Source: an uncultured Gammaproteobacteria bacterium (GTDB lineage Bacteria; Pseudomonadota; Gammaproteobacteria; Acidiferrobacterales; CAJVXG01). Taken from it: a stretch of 16,147 bases of DNA. Below are positions 14,686 through 16,147 of this stretch, in pieces. Within the stretch, counting starts at the first letter, position 1. Each line of letters opens with the position of its first letter. The notes under the pieces were generated by a model, which saw nothing but the letters and a program-made list of their open reading frames with translations, had not been told where the DNA came from and ran no database searches. The DNA is taken from positions 1 to 16,147 of the forward strand of contig CAJVXG010000012.1 in assembly GCA_913009215.1 (NCBI GenBank), in the 5' to 3' direction. A program made the translations under genes and the position numbers.

Positions 14686-15468
14686 GTGACCGAACTCGTC
14701 GACTCCCATTGTCATATTAATTTTGAACCACTGGGCGCTGATCTGGCCCGGGTTCTGGCCGACGCAGAAAAACAGCAAGTGACCCATATGCTTTGTGTGT
14801 CGGTGAATCTTGAAGATTACCCGCAGGTGCATAAACTGGCCAATGATTACCCGCATATCTTTGCCTCGGTTGGAGTGCATCCCAACGAGCAGGAAGGTCA
14901 CGATCCCACTGTTGAGGAGTTATTAAAGCTGGCCGAAGACGACCAGGTAGTTGCGATTGGCGAGACCGGGCTGGACTATTTTCGATCTACCGGAGACATG
15001 ACATGGCAACAGCAACGCTTTCGTAACCATATTCGAGCGGCTCGAGAAATTGGAAAACCCCTGATCATTCACAATCGCGATGCCATAGCAGACACCCTGG
15101 AGATTCTGCAGGATGAACGGGCTGAGGAGGTCGGTGGCGTTATGCATTGTTTTGTCGATGATTGGGATACCGCGCAAAAGGCGATGGATCTTAATTTCTA
15201 CATCTCATTCTCGGGTATCGTTACCTTCAAGAGCGCGCAAGAACTCAAGGATGTGGCCAAAAAGGTACCGCTGGAGCGCATGCTGGTGGAAACAGATGCC
15301 CCCTATCTGGCCCCTGTGCCATTTAGAGGAAAGACCAATGAGCCGGCCTATGTATATTATGTAGCCGAATGCCTGGCTGAGCTTCGTGAGCAGGACTTTG
15401 CTGAATTCACACAGACAACCACAGAGAATTTTTTCACGCTTTTCCGGCATGCAAGGCGTGCAAAATAG
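14686..15468 (+). CDS. TatD family metal-dependent hydrolase (YcfH-like DNase)
   Basis: This is a TIM-barrel hydrolase of the TatD family, whose members are metal-dependent DNases; the E. coli copy in this operon position is YcfH. The 260-aa protein has all expected metal ligands: DSHCH (His8, His10), GETGLDYF (Glu93), IIHNRD (His129), MHCF (His154) and VETDAPYLAP (Asp204). It starts at GTG 14686, only 3 bases after the pilZ stop and without a visible Shine-Dalgarno, so translation is probably coupled to pilZ. I call it YcfH-like rather than TatD because of the holB-linked position; the substrate in the cell is not known with certainty. It is the last gene of the tightly packed cluster. Confidence 0.93.
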   Translation: MTELVDSHCHINFEPLGADLARVLADAEKQQVTHMLCVSVNLEDYPQVHKLANDYPHIFASVGVHPNEQEGHDPTVEELLKLAEDDQVVAIGETGLDYFRSTGDMTWQQQRFRNHIRAAREIGKPLIIHNRDAIADTLEILQDERAEEVGGVMHCFVDDWDTAQKAMDLNFYISFSGIVTFKSAQELKDVAKKVPLERMLVETDAPYLAPVPFRGKTNEPAYVYYVAECLAELREQDFAEFTQTTTENFFTLFRHARRAK

Positions 15469-15478
15469 AAATCGCGAC

Positions 15479-15484
15479 TATAAT
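15479..15484 (+). promoter_or_regulatory. Candidate -10 element before the small lipoprotein gene
   Basis: A perfect TATAAT lies 59 to 44 bases upstream of the downstream ATG, in the short gap after tatD. The region 16-18 bp upstream (around 15455-15462) has no good -35 and there is no extended -10 TG. It would give a leader of about 37 nt. Confidence 0.4.
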
Positions 15485-15527
15485 CGGCTTATAAACAACC
15501 AAAAAATGCACTCTACGGGGTAAAACA

Positions 15528-15854
15528 ATGAATAGATACAGCAAGTGGCTAGCAGGCTTTTTTGCTTGTGTAATGGTGGTTTTATTGGCTGCATGCAGTA
15601 AAAGCCCGGAAACCATGTGTCGGGAAGCGGCTGACAAGATTGCAGAATTAAAGGTCAAGGAAAGCATGGGCAAATCTGTGAGTGAGGCCCTGATTTCACG
15701 CGCCGCCGATAGCCTGAAAAATAACACCAGCCTGATGAAACAATGCGCTGCAAGCGCAACTAAACAAAAACACAAATGCGTTTTGCTTTCTGATTCAATT
15801 TTCCAGGCCAGAACGGCATGTGATTGGAAGTGGGTGCAATATACAGGTACTTGA
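15528..15854 (+). CDS. Small predicted lipoprotein, family not recognised
   Basis: I do not recognise this 108-aa protein. Its N-terminus is a type II signal peptide: basic MNRYSK, a hydrophobic stretch (8-22) and the lipobox LAAC with Cys23 as the lipidated residue, followed by Ser, which does not suggest inner-membrane retention by the +2 rule. The mature part (about 86 aa) is largely helical and charged, with four further cysteines (Cys31, Cys73, Cys84, Cys98) that could make two disulfides in the periplasm, and an aromatic end (DWKWVQY). A weak GGGG precedes the ATG at 15528. It is separated from tatD by 59 bp with its own TATAAT, and a possible terminator overlaps its stop codon, so it is probably transcribed on its own. 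Composition and lipobox make it a real gene; the function is unknown. Confidence 0.8.
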   Translation: MNRYSKWLAGFFACVMVVLLAACSKSPETMCREAADKIAELKVKESMGKSVSEALISRAADSLKNNTSLMKQCAASATKQKHKCVLLSDSIFQARTACDWKWVQYTGT

Positions 15855-15889
15855 AGCTTAAGAGCATATTCGAAGTACTTGTTTTATAA
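15844..15889 (+). terminator. Possible intrinsic terminator overlapping the lipoprotein stop codon
   Basis: CAGGTACTT (15844-15852) pairs with AAGTACTTG (15873-15881), nine pairs with one G-U, and GAA (15853-15855) pairs with TTC (15869-15871) across a single bulged G; the loop is 13 nt. TTTTATAA follows directly. The stem is not GC-rich and the T-run is short, so termination may be partial. The stop codon lies inside the 5' arm. Confidence 0.45.
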
Positions 15890-16131
15890 GAAAAACCCCG
15901 AGTTAGACAGAAGAAAAATAAATTCGAGCCAGCGATGTCGATGGTTCTCAATGCGGGCTGGTACGAGCAGGGAATTATGAAGAATAGGAAGGCTTATGGT
16001 TGTATAGCTGAATGGCATTCAATTTAACATAATATACATTATGCGAATATATATTTTATTTGAACCTGGCGCTAGAATACGACGACTGTATAAATAATAA
16101 TTAACTAACATTTCACCCCGGGAGATTTTTC
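15890..16131. other. AT-rich non-coding region before the last gene
   Basis: I find no convincing gene here on either strand. The first part is of average composition and holds only a weak CCAGC/GCTGG inverted repeat; from about 15990 it becomes strongly AT-rich, containing the dyad at 16024-16047 and AT-rich -10-like hexamers (TAGAAT 16073-16078, TATAAA 16089-16094). None has a matching -35, so I do not assign a promoter. Confidence 0.5.
16024..16047 (+). promoter_or_regulatory. 24-bp AT-rich dyad, possible operator
   Basis: TT-nn-CATAAT-ATAC-ATTATG-nn-AA is an inverted repeat with two perfect 6-base arms around four bases, plus a matching outer TT/AA pair. It lies about 85-110 bp before the next start codon, where an activator or repressor site would be expected. 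AT-rich sequence makes chance dyads common. Confidence 0.3.
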
Positions 16132-16147
16132 ATGAAGAAATTCCTCA
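16132..16147 (+). CDS. Start of an unidentified gene, cut by window edge
   Basis: ATG at 16132 is preceded by GGGAG (16120-16124) with 7 bases of spacing, a better ribosome site than most in this window. Only MKKFL can be read. The basic-then-hydrophobic beginning would suit a signal peptide, but five residues do not identify the product. It is separated from the lipoprotein gene by 277 bp, so it probably has its own promoter. Confidence 0.6.

Noticed and set aside
16060..16094. Promoter built from TTGAAC and TAGAAT or TATAAA before the last gene
   Set aside because: Spacers are 7 and 23 bp, outside the sigma-70 range; a sigma-54 reading of CTGGCGC also fails for lack of a -12 element.
1..16147. 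CRISPR array, tRNA, rRNA, insertion sequence, attachment site or defence genes
   Set aside because: I looked for periodic repeats, tRNA-like cloverleaf signatures, terminal inverted repeats and transposase or nuclease-helicase motifs and saw none.

Overview
The window is a piece of a gammaproteobacterial chromosome, roughly 50% GC by eye and almost fully coding. Gene content and order support this. The core yceD-rpmF-plsX-fabH-fabD-fabG-acpP-fabF block, followed by pabC-mltG-tmk-holB-tatD, is the classical gammaproteobacterial fatty-acid cluster. A pilZ gene between holB and tatD is the Pseudomonas-like arrangement and suggests type IV pili. The genus cannot be named from this stretch.

Layout. 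Positions 1-3092 (minus strand) hold a two-gene unit for a two-subunit pyruvate carboxylase: the biotin carboxylase subunit (1674-3092) and then the carboxyltransferase/biotin-carrier subunit (1-1646, cut by the window edge just as its biotinyl domain begins). A 161-bp divergent intergenic region (3093-3253) carries a candidate promoter for each direction. From 3254 to 15468 every gene is on the plus strand with short gaps or overlaps: yceD, rpmF (59 aa), plsX, fabH, fabD, fabG, acpP, fabF, pabB, pabC, mltG, tmk, holB, pilZ and tatD. The only larger gaps are about 100 bp on either side of acpP. Then come a small, unrecognised, probably lipid-anchored protein (15528-15854), an AT-rich non-coding stretch (15855-16131), and the first five codons of another gene with a good ribosome binding site.

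How the genes work together. The carboxylase makes oxaloacetate from pyruvate. PlsX, FabH, FabD, FabG, AcpP and FabF form the type II fatty-acid synthase core and its link to phospholipid synthesis; L32 and YceD ride at the head of the same unit, as in other Proteobacteria. PabB and PabC, joined by a 4-nt overlap, make p-aminobenzoate for folate. MltG (peptidoglycan), Tmk (dTTP), HolB (clamp loader), PilZ (pilus assembly) and TatD (metal-dependent nuclease) complete a growth-linked cluster.

This is mostly a conserved housekeeping region and I see no defence system, mobile element, CRISPR array, tRNA or rRNA. The points most worth a second look are: a near-consensus promoter that would give a virtually leaderless yceD mRNA; a GNRA-capped hairpin just before rpmF; a 15-bp perfect dyad between acpP and fabF; a PabB with the PIAGT rather than the PIKGT motif; the unrecognised four-cysteine lipoprotein; and a 24-bp dyad in the AT-rich region before the last gene.
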